Under the pieces are notes generated by a model. It was not told the DNA's origin. It did not search any database and saw only the letters and a list, made by a program, of their open reading frames with translations. The position numbers and the translations under genes are program-made. From the NCBI RefSeq assembly GCF_002355595.1, contig NZ_AP017422.1, positions 7,196,823-7,260,822 of the forward strand: 64,000 nucleotides of DNA. The letters run 5' to 3'. The stretch is from Filimonas lacunae. Its GTDB lineage: Bacteria; Bacteroidota; Bacteroidia; Chitinophagales; Chitinophagaceae. Below are positions 8,689 to 15,795 of this stretch, piece by piece (the stretch's first letter is position 1; every line of letters begins with the position of its first letter).

Positions 8689-9843
8689 ATGATGTGGATG
8701 AATATTTTACTTACGCTGAGCAGTGTACTGTTGCTTTTATATGCTGTATTGATCCTTTTTTACAGGCAGTGGTTTTTAAAACTACAGTTGTATGTAAAGC
8801 CTGCCGGTATGCAACCTGCTACGCGGTTTTCGGTAATTATTCCTGCACGCGATGAAGAAGAGCAGATAGGTGCCTGTGTGCTGGCTATACTACAACAGCA
8901 TTACCCTGCTTACCTGTATGAAGTGATAGTAATAGATGATCATTCTACGGATAACACGGCAGCTATTATACAGCAACTACAACAAACCTATGCCAACCTG
9001 CATCTGATGCAGCTGGCCAAAGAACTACAGGGACAGCAACTGAATAGCTATAAAAAGAAAGCGATTGAAATGGCCATAGGCCGAAGCACAGGCGACTGGA
9101 TTATTACCACAGATGCCGACTGTGCGCTGGGGCCGCAATGGCTGGCTACTTATAATGCTTACATACAAGAGCAGCGGCCCGTGTTTGTGGCAGCACCGGT
9201 GATGTTTAGCAGTCCGGCCAATTTTGTAGGCATATTTCAGTGTCTTGATTTTATGAGCATGCAGGGCATTACAGCAGCAGCAGTGTCGGCAGGCGTACAT
9301 AGTATGTGTAATGGGGCTAACCTGGCATATAACAAGGAAGCTTTTTATGCAGTAGGTGGCTTTAAAGGAATTGACGCTATTGCCAGTGGTGATGATATGT
9401 TGTTGATGCATAAGATAAAGCAGGCTTATCCCGGCAAAACCGGTTACATCTTTTCGGCTGATGCCATTGTGAGTACCGCCCCCATGCCTGACTGGAAAAG
9501 CTTTATTAACCAGCGTATCCGGTGGGCCAGCAAAGCAGACAAGTATAAAGACAAGGCTGTGTTTTGGGTGCTGGTGCTGGTGTATTGCATGAATCTGTGC
9601 CTGTTGTTGCTGCTGCTAACCGGTTTGATACACTGGGCTTTTATGGGATGGGCGCTGGCGCTGATAGGCATTAAAACTGTTGTGGAGCTGTGCTTTCTGT
9701 TTCCGGTAGCCCGGTTTTTTAATCAGTGTGCGTTATTAAACTGGTTTGCTATTATGCAACCGTTTCATATTGCTTATATTGTAGTGGCAGGCTGGCTGGG
9801 CAAGTTTGGCAAGTACCAGTGGAAAGGCCGCACCGTTAAATAA
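8689..9843 (+). CDS. Membrane-anchored family 2 glycosyltransferase
   Basis: This 384-residue GT-A protein has one N-terminal membrane segment (about 4-25) and three near the C-terminus (about 290-370). FSVIIPARDEEEQIG opens the Rossmann-like nucleotide-sugar domain, IDDHSTDNT follows, TTDADCA carries the metal-binding DxD, and NQRIRWASK gives the QxxRW motif typical of processive or polyprenyl-linked family 2 enzymes. It probably transfers sugar at the inner face of the cytoplasmic membrane. The next gene begins at, or overlaps, its end. Sugar and acceptor are unknown. Confidence 0.9.
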   Translation: MMWMNILLTLSSVLLLLYAVLILFYRQWFLKLQLYVKPAGMQPATRFSVIIPARDEEEQIGACVLAILQQHYPAYLYEVIVIDDHSTDNTAAIIQQLQQTYANLHLMQLAKELQGQQLNSYKKKAIEMAIGRSTGDWIITTDADCALGPQWLATYNAYIQEQRPVFVAAPVMFSSPANFVGIFQCLDFMSMQGITAAAVSAGVHSMCNGANLAYNKEAFYAVGGFKGIDAIASGDDMLLMHKIKQAYPGKTGYIFSADAIVSTAPMPDWKSFINQRIRWASKADKYKDKAVFWVLVLVYCMNLCLLLLLLTGLIHWAFMGWALALIGIKTVVELCFLFPVARFFNQCALLNWFAIMQPFHIAYIVVAGWLGKFGKYQWKGRTVK

Positions 9844-9862
9844 CCTTCAACAACCGCTAAGG

Positions 9863-10918
9863 GTGAAGCAAAAAAGGCGTTATACAACAGGCACACGTAT
9901 AGGAGCTACGCTTATTTTGATAAGCTGTGTAGTAGCATTGCTGGCATATGTAATAGCCCCCGACAATTCGCCTAACGCCAACCGTATGCTGCCGGAGCTG
10001 GCGAACAAAAAGCCAGGCTTTGCTATACAGGCATTACGGTTACGGAAACCAGCGGGTGGCGAACAGGTATCCTTTGTCAACGGCCTTATCAATGGCAGGC
10101 CCGACAGGTATCAGTATATTCCTTTACAACAATACACTATGCAAGGTGATTCTATCATCATTCAAAAGTTTATTGATGATGGAGTGTATGAACGTAAGTC
10201 ATATGCTGTAGATGCCTGTGCCGCAAAGCCGGTAACTACACTGCGCTTTTACCTGGGCAGCGATCGCTTTGGAAGGGATATAGCCAGCCGTTTAATCATA
10301 GGCACCCGGGTAAGCTTAGGAGTGGGCTGTATTGCCGTTTTATTGTCATTGACCATAGGTATGCTGTTAGGCGCTTTGGCCGGTTATTTTAAAGGCAAAA
10401 CAGATGATATCATCATGTGGCTGATTAACGTGATCTGGAGTGTGCCTACCTTGTTACTGGTGTTTGCCATAACCCTGGTATTGGGTAAAGGTTTCTGGCA
10501 GGTGTTTATTGCGGTGGGATTAACCATGTGGGTAAATGTGGCCCGTTTGGTGAGGGGGCAGGTGCTGGCGGTGCGTGAAATGGAATATGTAGAAGCGGCG
10601 CGGGCTTTAGGTTTTTCGCATGCGCGCATTATTGCAGGTCATATATTGCCCAATATTCTGGGGCCGGTGCTGGTGATTGCCGCCAACAATTTTGCTTCAG
10701 CTATAGTGATAGAAGCAGGGTTGAGTTTTTTAGGCGTAGGCGTACAGCCCCCGCAGCCCAGCTGGGGGTTAATGATAAAGGAGAATTACAACTTTATTAT
10801 TACACACAATCCCATGCTGGCTTTGGCGCCTGGTATCACTATTATGTTGCTGGTGCTGGCTTTTAACCTGCTGGGCAATGGCTTGCGCGATGCCTTACAG
10901 GTAAAAAGCAGGTTCTAA
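9863..10918 (+). CDS. OppC/DppC-type ABC transporter permease
   Basis: This is an inner-membrane permease of the oligopeptide/nickel family. Its N-terminal membrane segment is followed by a periplasmic stretch, then the conserved LGSDRFGRDIASRLIIGTR, five further helices and the EAA loop EAARALGFSHARIIAGHILP that docks the ATPase. I place the start at GTG 9863 (19 bases after the glycosyltransferase stop); a TTG at 9806 in the same frame would overlap that gene by 38 bases. No ATPase, binding protein or OppB partner is next to it, so it must assemble with subunits encoded elsewhere. The convergent Lrp gene overlaps its end by four bases. Confidence 0.88.
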   Translation: MKQKRRYTTGTRIGATLILISCVVALLAYVIAPDNSPNANRMLPELANKKPGFAIQALRLRKPAGGEQVSFVNGLINGRPDRYQYIPLQQYTMQGDSIIIQKFIDDGVYERKSYAVDACAAKPVTTLRFYLGSDRFGRDIASRLIIGTRVSLGVGCIAVLLSLTIGMLLGALAGYFKGKTDDIIMWLINVIWSVPTLLLVFAITLVLGKGFWQVFIAVGLTMWVNVARLVRGQVLAVREMEYVEAARALGFSHARIIAGHILPNILGPVLVIAANNFASAIVIEAGLSFLGVGVQPPQPSWGLMIKENYNFIITHNPMLALAPGITIMLLVLAFNLLGNGLRDALQVKSRF

Positions 10919-11382
10919 CTTTTTACCAGCACATTCCGGTTAAAGCTTTCTTCCAGGCAAATAAGTGTTTCGGTACGTTCAATGCCCTTGATCTTTTGCA
11001 GTTCGTCGTGCAGTACAAAACGCAGTTGCTGAATATCTTTACACACTACTTCTATAAACATGCTATAGTTTCCCGTGGTATAATTAACCCGAACGATTTC
11101 TGGTATTTTCTTCAATTCTTTAGCAACTGTATCGTATAAAGAGCTTTTTTCAAGATAAATTCCAATAAAGGCGATAACGTCGTAGCCTAAAAGTTTTAAA
11201 TCAACACTTAGTTTTGTACCTTTAACTACACCCAGCTCCTGTAGTTTTTTGATGCGTACGTGTATGGTGCCACCAGAAACGAAGAGTTTTTTGCCAAGAT
11301 CTGCATAGGAAATTTCAGCATCCTCCATCATCTCCTGGATTATCTGAAAATCCAGTTTGTCTAAATTCAATTTACCCGCCAT
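10915..11382 (-). CDS. Lrp/AsnC family transcriptional regulator
   Basis: This 155-residue regulator has an N-terminal helix-turn-helix (LDKLDFQIIQEMMEDAEISY, then DLGKKLFVSGGTIHVRIKKL) and a C-terminal RAM ligand-binding domain (about 70-150) with the alternating pattern typical of the family. Such proteins sense amino acids and form octamers. Its 5' side faces the tRNA-Leu-like RNA gene; an inverted repeat at 11501-11517 lies in the shared upstream region and could be an operator. It is convergent with, and overlaps by four bases, the permease gene. The ligand is not known. Confidence 0.92.
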   Translation of the reverse strand: MAGKLNLDKLDFQIIQEMMEDAEISYADLGKKLFVSGGTIHVRIKKLQELGVVKGTKLSVDLKLLGYDVIAFIGIYLEKSSLYDTVAKELKKIPEIVRVNYTTGNYSMFIEVVCKDIQQLRFVLHDELQKIKGIERTETLICLEESFNRNVLVKS

Positions 11383-11540
11383 TTTGATTCCCCTTTTTTG
11401 AATTTATTTAATATATAAAGCAATTTATTGGATAATTTCTATACTTTCAAAATTTTCTTTGAAATATTTACAACAAAACGGCATATTTATTAATATTGTG
11501 TTGTCAAACAACGACAAACAAACAAGTTCTTTTCAAATAC
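11383..11540. other. Upstream region shared by Lrp gene and tRNA-like RNA
   Basis: This AT-rich stretch has no protein gene. It holds TAATATTG at 11491-11498, one mismatch from the -7 box TAnnTTTG, and the inverted repeat TTGTC (11501-11505) / GACAA (11513-11517) with an overlapping GTTGT/ACAAC repeat. These could be promoter and operator for the RNA at 11541, but the assignment is tentative. Confidence 0.35.
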
Positions 11541-11702
11541 TGTGGGGTGATGAAACTTTTGGCAGACATGCCCTCTCGTCTCGGGGGTGAAGATAACAGG
11601 ATAAACGTAGCATAGAGCCTTCCGCAAGGAAGACCGGGGTTGACCACCGGACTTTGTACTACAGCTAACTGCTTCGTGTAGGTTCGACTCCTACCCCTAC
11701 AG
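11541..11702 (+). ncRNA. tRNA-Leu-like RNA with giant structured variable arm
   Basis: Both ends fold as a class II tRNA. The acceptor stem is TGTGGGG (11541-11547) with CCCTACA (11695-11701), seven pairs with one G-U, and G11702 is in the discriminator position. TG follows as positions 8-9. The D-arm is ATG/CAT around a loop containing GG and ends CAGACAT, as in tRNA-Leu. An anticodon stem CCCTC/GGGGG encloses the seven-base loop TCGTCTC. The T-arm is GTAGG-TTCGACT-CCTAC (11678-11694). Between anticodon and T stems lies an 87-90 base arm beginning TG and ending CGT, as in tRNA-Leu. It is closed by GAAG/CTTC and folds into a three-way junction with a GCAA tetraloop hairpin. CCA is not encoded. 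Position 33 of the loop is C instead of the universal U and position 37 is a pyrimidine, so ordinary decoding is doubtful. A terminator follows at 11780. I do not know a described family like this. The structure is seen directly; the function is unknown. Confidence 0.75.
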
Positions 11703-11779
11703 CGGTCAAACAGGGGCCTCTTATGGTTTTCTCAATGTGTAAGGGGCTCTTCGTTTTAAAAATCAACTATTTATGGGAT

Positions 11780-11820
11780 AAAGGCTTTCCTCTGATCAAA
11801 AACAGGGAAAGCCTTTTTTG
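11780..11820 (+). terminator. Intrinsic terminator of the tRNA-like transcript
   Basis: An 11-base-pair perfect stem (11780-11790 with 11806-11816; AAAGGCTTTCC arm) ends in six T. It lies between the tRNA-like RNA and the next protein start at 11882, so the RNA is probably a transcription unit of its own, with a 3' trailer of about 115 bases. Confidence 0.88.
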
Positions 11821-11881
11821 TTATTATCTTTATTGCTTATTTACCCCGTGGGTTATCAATTTAAGAAAAGAAAGATCAATA

Positions 11882-12796
11882 ATGAAAGTAAGTGGTTTCA
11901 CCTACATGCGTAACAGCTTCCTGTATGGCTATCCTGTCATTGAATCAATTAAATCTGCCCTGCCCTTATGTGATGAATTTATTGCAGTAGTAGGAAAAAG
12001 CACGGATGGTACACGTGAAGCTATTGAAGCCATTGGCTCGCCTAAAATAAAAATTATTGATACAGAATGGGACCCGCAGCTGACACAGGGTGGTAAAATA
12101 TTTGCCCAGCAGGCCAATATAGGGTTAAAGGCTATTGCTGCTGATAGCGACTGGGCGCTGCACATCCAATCAGATGAAGTACTGCACGAAGAAGATATTG
12201 CCGAGATTAAAAAGGCAATGGAAGATAACCTGCACAACAAAAAAGTAGAAGGCTTTTTACTCAACTATATCCATTTTATTGGCGATTACAAGCATTACGG
12301 TCCTTCGCGTAAATGGCACAGCAAAGAGATAAGGGTGTTACGCAACGATCCTTCTTATTTCAGCTACAACGATTCGCAGGGCTTTAGAAGCTATACTTCA
12401 GAAGAAGGGTATAAAACGGGCGAAAAAGGCCGTAAGCTGGGTGTAAAGCAACTGAAAGCAAGGATCTTCCATTATTCTTACTGCCGTAATCCTTACCAGT
12501 TAAGCGGAAGGGGTAAGAAGTTTCAAAGCTATTACGATGCCAGCAAAGCGAGTGAAAAGGATTTTGAAGAGCAGGCAGAAGCTTTTGATTTTCATACCGT
12601 GATAGATGTGGTGAAGCCGTTTACAGGCACACATCCGGCAACCATGCAGGATTGTATTGCCCGGCAGGACTGGAAGTTCACCTACGACCCTTCTAAAGGA
12701 AAGTTCAAGAATCCAAGGCATCGGTTTTTGCATGCCATTGAAAATATTACCGGCTGGCGTATAGGAGAATATAAAAACTATAAGCTGGTTAAATAA
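11882..12796 (+). CDS. Glycosyltransferase, family 2-like
   Basis: This 304-residue cytoplasmic protein begins MKVSGFTYMRN, then FIAVVGKSTDGTREAIEAI, the nucleotide-sugar entry of GT-A glycosyltransferases; HIQSDEVLHEEDI takes the place of the usual DxD metal site. The C-terminal half is basic and aromatic without clear membrane helices. I chose ATG 11882 because the open frame upstream (from 11723) runs through the terminator of the preceding RNA. TATCTTTA at 11825-11832 is one mismatch from a -7 box. It is followed after 12 bases by a thioesterase. The sugar and acceptor are unknown. Confidence 0.8.
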   Translation: MKVSGFTYMRNSFLYGYPVIESIKSALPLCDEFIAVVGKSTDGTREAIEAIGSPKIKIIDTEWDPQLTQGGKIFAQQANIGLKAIAADSDWALHIQSDEVLHEEDIAEIKKAMEDNLHNKKVEGFLLNYIHFIGDYKHYGPSRKWHSKEIRVLRNDPSYFSYNDSQGFRSYTSEEGYKTGEKGRKLGVKQLKARIFHYSYCRNPYQLSGRGKKFQSYYDASKASEKDFEEQAEAFDFHTVIDVVKPFTGTHPATMQDCIARQDWKFTYDPSKGKFKNPRHRFLHAIENITGWRIGEYKNYKLVK

Positions 12797-12808
12797 GTTT
12801 ACTGATAT

Positions 12809-13225
12809 ATGATCTGGTTTAAGGAAGTTACCTGGGAGCAACTAACGCAGTTTCCACCCAATATAGGTACCGTGCTGGGCATTGAGTTTACAGAGTGGGA
12901 TGATAATTCCATCCAGGCCCGTATGCCGGTAGATGCCAGAACACACCAGCCTTTTGGTATATTGCATGGAGGGGCTTCGGTAGTACTTGCTGAAACATTG
13001 GGTAGTGTGGCCAGCCTGTTGGTGGTAGACCCGGCAAAGTACCGGCCTGTGGGGCTGGAAGTAAATGCTAATCATTTACGGCCGGTAAAAAACGGCTATG
13101 TAACCGGTGTTTGCACTCCTTTGCATATTGGCGGTAAAACGCATGTGTGGGATATTAAAATTTACACTGAAAACCAAAAGCTGGTTTGTATAAGCAGGCT
13201 AACTGTGGCTATTATTCCCGCTTAA
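12809..13225 (+). CDS. Hotdog-fold acyl-CoA thioesterase (PaaI/MenI-like)
   Basis: This 138-residue single hotdog domain carries FGILHGGASVVLAETLGS (about 50-67), the helix that holds the catalytic glutamate of the PaaI/YdiI/MenI group, and ends in the usual beta-sheet (THVWDIKIY, LVCISRLTVAII). In this family the closest roles are hydrolysis of 1,4-dihydroxy-2-naphthoyl-CoA (menaquinone synthesis) or of phenylacetyl-type CoA esters. The following gene, 33 bases on, is a polyprenyl diphosphate synthase that would supply the menaquinone side chain, which favours the MenI role; this is inference. Confidence 0.82.
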   Translation: MIWFKEVTWEQLTQFPPNIGTVLGIEFTEWDDNSIQARMPVDARTHQPFGILHGGASVVLAETLGSVASLLVVDPAKYRPVGLEVNANHLRPVKNGYVTGVCTPLHIGGKTHVWDIKIYTENQKLVCISRLTVAIIPA

Positions 13226-13258
13226 TGCAAGGCATATTTTATCTTTCATATTTACCTT

Positions 13259-14221
13259 ATGCAACTCACCCGCACATTACTGGAACAGGAATTACTCCGG
13301 TTTGAAGAATACTACCAGCAAAGACTTTCCAATAATGTTGGTTTACTGAACAGCGTGCTGCAATACCTGGAAAAGCAGAAAGGCAAGCAAATGCGCCCCA
13401 TGTTTGTGTTGCTATGCGCCAAACTGGGCGGTGGTATAAATGAACAAAGCTATCGTGCTGCCCTGCTGGTAGAAATGCTGCATACTGCTTCGCTGGTGCA
13501 TGATGATATGGTGGATGATTCGATGTTGAGAAGAAATGCATTTTCGGTAAACGCACTTTGGAAAAACAGGATAGCCGTGTTAACAGGCGATTACCTGTTT
13601 TCGGATGGCCTGGTGTTATCCTTATCGAACAGGGATGAAGAAATATTACGCACCTACAGCAATGCTATCCGCCAGATGATAGAAGCCGAGTTGCTGCAAA
13701 TGGTAAAGAGCAAGAAGATACAGGTGAATGAGCAGGCTTATTATGAGCTGATTAATGCCAAAACTGCCTCCTTCCTGGCGGCTGCCTGTGCTGCCGGAGC
13801 ACGTAGTTCTTTTACCGATGAAGAGCTGATTAAAACAATACACCTGTTTGGAGAAAAGGCCGGGATGGCCTTTCAGCTGAAAGATGATTTGTTCGATTAT
13901 GGCAATGCAGCTATTGGCAAACCTGTAGGAAATGATATAAAAGAACGCAAAATCACCTTGCCACTGATTTATACCCTGAACACCTGTTCCGCTGCTACGC
14001 GTAAAAAGCTGATGCACATTTTACAACACCACAACACCAATAAAGATAAAGTGGATGAAGTTGTTGCCGAGGTGGTTAAAGCCGGGGGAATGGATTATGC
14101 TGAGCGTAAAATGTATGCTTATCGCGATGAAGCGCTGGCTTTGCTGTATACATTTCCGGTTTCTGACACCCGCGCAGCACTGGAAGAAATGGTGCGTTAT
14201 ACTACCGACAGGTCTTATTAA
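13259..14221 (+). CDS. Polyprenyl diphosphate synthase
   Basis: This all-alpha prenyltransferase of 320 residues condenses isopentenyl diphosphate onto an allylic primer. The first aspartate-rich motif is DDMVDD (82-87) in LVHDDMVDDSMLRRN, the second is LKDDLFDY (near 210), and GKQMRPMFVLL (42-52) holds the substrate lysine and arginine. The residues before the first motif lack the bulky pair seen in short-chain farnesyl synthases, so a long-chain product for menaquinone is likely. It follows a MenI-like thioesterase. Chain length cannot be determined by eye. Confidence 0.88.
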   Translation: MQLTRTLLEQELLRFEEYYQQRLSNNVGLLNSVLQYLEKQKGKQMRPMFVLLCAKLGGGINEQSYRAALLVEMLHTASLVHDDMVDDSMLRRNAFSVNALWKNRIAVLTGDYLFSDGLVLSLSNRDEEILRTYSNAIRQMIEAELLQMVKSKKIQVNEQAYYELINAKTASFLAAACAAGARSSFTDEELIKTIHLFGEKAGMAFQLKDDLFDYGNAAIGKPVGNDIKERKITLPLIYTLNTCSAATRKKLMHILQHHNTNKDKVDEVVAEVVKAGGMDYAERKMYAYRDEALALLYTFPVSDTRAALEEMVRYTTDRSY

Positions 14222-14315
14222 ACATTGGGGCCATTTCAGGGTATAGGTATACCAGTAAACGGTTTGCTGATATAATTAGCGGGCTTTTTTTGTTTCTTTG
14301 CCGTAAATACGGCGT

Positions 14316-14906
14316 ATGACAGCTATAGCACACGGAAAAATTATCATCATTACAGCTCCTTCCGGGGCAGGTAAAACTTCTATCACCCGTTACTTATTGC
14401 AAAAATATCCTAAGCTATCTTTTTCTGTTTCCGCAGCCACCCGTCAGCCAAGAGGAATAGAACAGAATGGTGTGGATTATTACTTTATGAGCGTGGAGCA
14501 GTTTCAGCATCATATACACGAAGAGGATTTTATTGAGTGGGAAATGGTGTATGAAGGCAAATATTACGGTACGCTGAAAAGTGAGCTGGAACGCATCTGG
14601 CAAATGGGCAAAGTACCTATGCTGGATATTGATGTAAAAGGAGCTATACATGTGCAGCAACAGTTTCCTGATAATTCTCTGTCGCTGTTTATTGAACCGC
14701 CTTCTGTAGCTGAATTGCGCAAGCGCCTGGAAAGCCGTGGAACAGAGACGGAAGAATCATTACAAACCCGGGTGAATAAGGCTTCTTATGAAATATCCTT
14801 TAAGCATTCTTTTGACCGCGTTATTTTAAACGATGAGTTGGAAAAAGCTTGTCGCGAAACTGAAGCTGCCTTAATTGAGTTTTTAGGAGAAGGCTTAAAA
14901 GCGTAA
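14316..14906 (+). CDS. gmk: Guanylate kinase
   Basis: This enzyme phosphorylates GMP to GDP with ATP in the cytoplasm. The 196 residues start with the P-loop TAPSGAGKTS (about 13-22), followed by the GMP-binding SAATRQPRGIEQNGVDYYF and the helix with IEWEMVYEGKYYGT, and end with the usual RGTETEESLQTRVNKA region. Length is standard. A small inverted repeat GCCGT/ACGGC (14300-14313) lies immediately before the ATG and could fold at the ribosome entry site. The next gene, an SDR, follows after 24 bases in the same direction. Confidence 0.96.
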   Translation: MTAIAHGKIIIITAPSGAGKTSITRYLLQKYPKLSFSVSAATRQPRGIEQNGVDYYFMSVEQFQHHIHEEDFIEWEMVYEGKYYGTLKSELERIWQMGKVPMLDIDVKGAIHVQQQFPDNSLSLFIEPPSVAELRKRLESRGTETEESLQTRVNKASYEISFKHSFDRVILNDELEKACRETEAALIEFLGEGLKA

Positions 14907-14930
14907 CTTAACGTATAAATATTTTATACG

Positions 14931-15749
14931 ATGGGCTTGCAACAAAAGACTGTATTTATTACTGGGGCCAGCAGGGGCATAGGAAGAGCAATAGCCTTGA
15001 AGCTGGCGGCGGAAGGTGCCAATATTGTTATAGCAGCGAAAAGTGTAACGGAAGACCCCCGTTTGGGTGGGACCATATACACTGTGGCGGAGGAAGTGGA
15101 GCAGGCAGGTGGCAAAGGGCTTGCGGTGCAACTGGACATACGGCAGGAAGAGCAGGTGGCTGCTGCCGTGGAACAGGCCGTAAGTAAGTTTGGCGGTATT
15201 GATGTGCTGATAAACAACGCGTCGGCTATACAGTTGTCGGGCACGCAGCAAACCGAAGCCAAAAGGTTTGACCTGATGCATGCTATTAACGTAAGGGGCA
15301 CATTTTTAATGACGCAGCATTGCATTCCTCATTTGAAAAAAAGCAGCAACGCACATATTCTTACGCTTTCTCCACCCGTTAACCTGCACTCTAAATGGCT
15401 GGCGCCACATGTGGCTTATACTATTACCAAGTACAACATGAGTATGATGGCATTGGCCTGGGCGGCAGAGTTTAAAGCCGATAAAATTGCCAGCAACACT
15501 TTGTGGCCACGTACTACCATTGCTACAGCAGCCGTGAAAAACCTGCTGGGTGGTGAAGATCTGATACAAAGAAGCCGCTCTACCGATATTGTGGCAGATG
15601 CGGCTTATTATATTGTGAGTAAAGAAAATCTACAGTATACGGGCAACAACTTTATAGATGAAGAAGTGTTGCAGGCAGAAGGTGTGTCGGACTTTGACAA
15701 ATATGCGATTAACCCCGATGCCGGTTTATTTCCCGATCTGTTTTTATAA
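14931..15749 (+). CDS. Short-chain dehydrogenase, HSDL2-like
   Basis: This 272-residue NAD(P)-dependent Rossmann enzyme has the glycine-rich TGASRGIG (11-18), the NNAS motif, and a catalytic YTITK (YxxxK). The segment LSPPVNLHSKWLAPHVAYT is characteristic of the branch that contains hydroxysteroid-dehydrogenase-like protein 2, in which SPP replaces the usual serine context. It is downstream of gmk by 24 bases, probably co-transcribed. Substrate is unknown, though lipid or fatty-acid metabolism is often proposed for this branch. Its end is convergent with the membrane sulfatase at 15762. Confidence 0.87.
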   Translation: MGLQQKTVFITGASRGIGRAIALKLAAEGANIVIAAKSVTEDPRLGGTIYTVAEEVEQAGGKGLAVQLDIRQEEQVAAAVEQAVSKFGGIDVLINNASAIQLSGTQQTEAKRFDLMHAINVRGTFLMTQHCIPHLKKSSNAHILTLSPPVNLHSKWLAPHVAYTITKYNMSMMALAWAAEFKADKIASNTLWPRTTIATAAVKNLLGGEDLIQRSRSTDIVADAAYYIVSKENLQYTGNNFIDEEVLQAEGVSDFDKYAINPDAGLFPDLFL

Positions 15750-15752
15750 AGG

Positions 15753-15795
15753 AATAAGATGTTAGCGCATATGCACTGACATCTTATTGTTTTTT
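15753..15795 (+). terminator. Terminator overlapping the end of the sulfatase gene
   Basis: The arms AATAAGATGT (15753-15762) and ACATCTTATT (15779-15788) pair perfectly and are followed by GTTTTTT. The hairpin ends the SDR transcript. Its loop and right arm lie inside the last codons of the convergent sulfatase gene, so coding sequence and terminator are shared. Confidence 0.8.

Noticed and set aside
11588-11677. Group I intron inside a tRNA-Leu gene
   Set aside because: The insert lies in the variable arm, not in the anticodon loop where such introns sit, and at about 90 bases it is too short for the catalytic core. The anticodon loop already has the normal seven bases.
11541-11702. tmRNA (ssrA) or tRNA-Sec as identity of the structured RNA
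   Set aside because: tmRNA lacks an anticodon stem, is about 350 bases or more and begins GGGGCTG in this phylum. tRNA-Sec has a UCA anticodon and a six-base D-stem; here the loop is TCGTCTC and the D-stem has three pairs. An extra outer C-G pair (11540 with 11702) is possible but not enough.
11723-11881. N-terminal extension of the glycosyltransferase to 11723
   Set aside because: The extension runs through the terminator hairpin at 11780-11820 and has no family resemblance.
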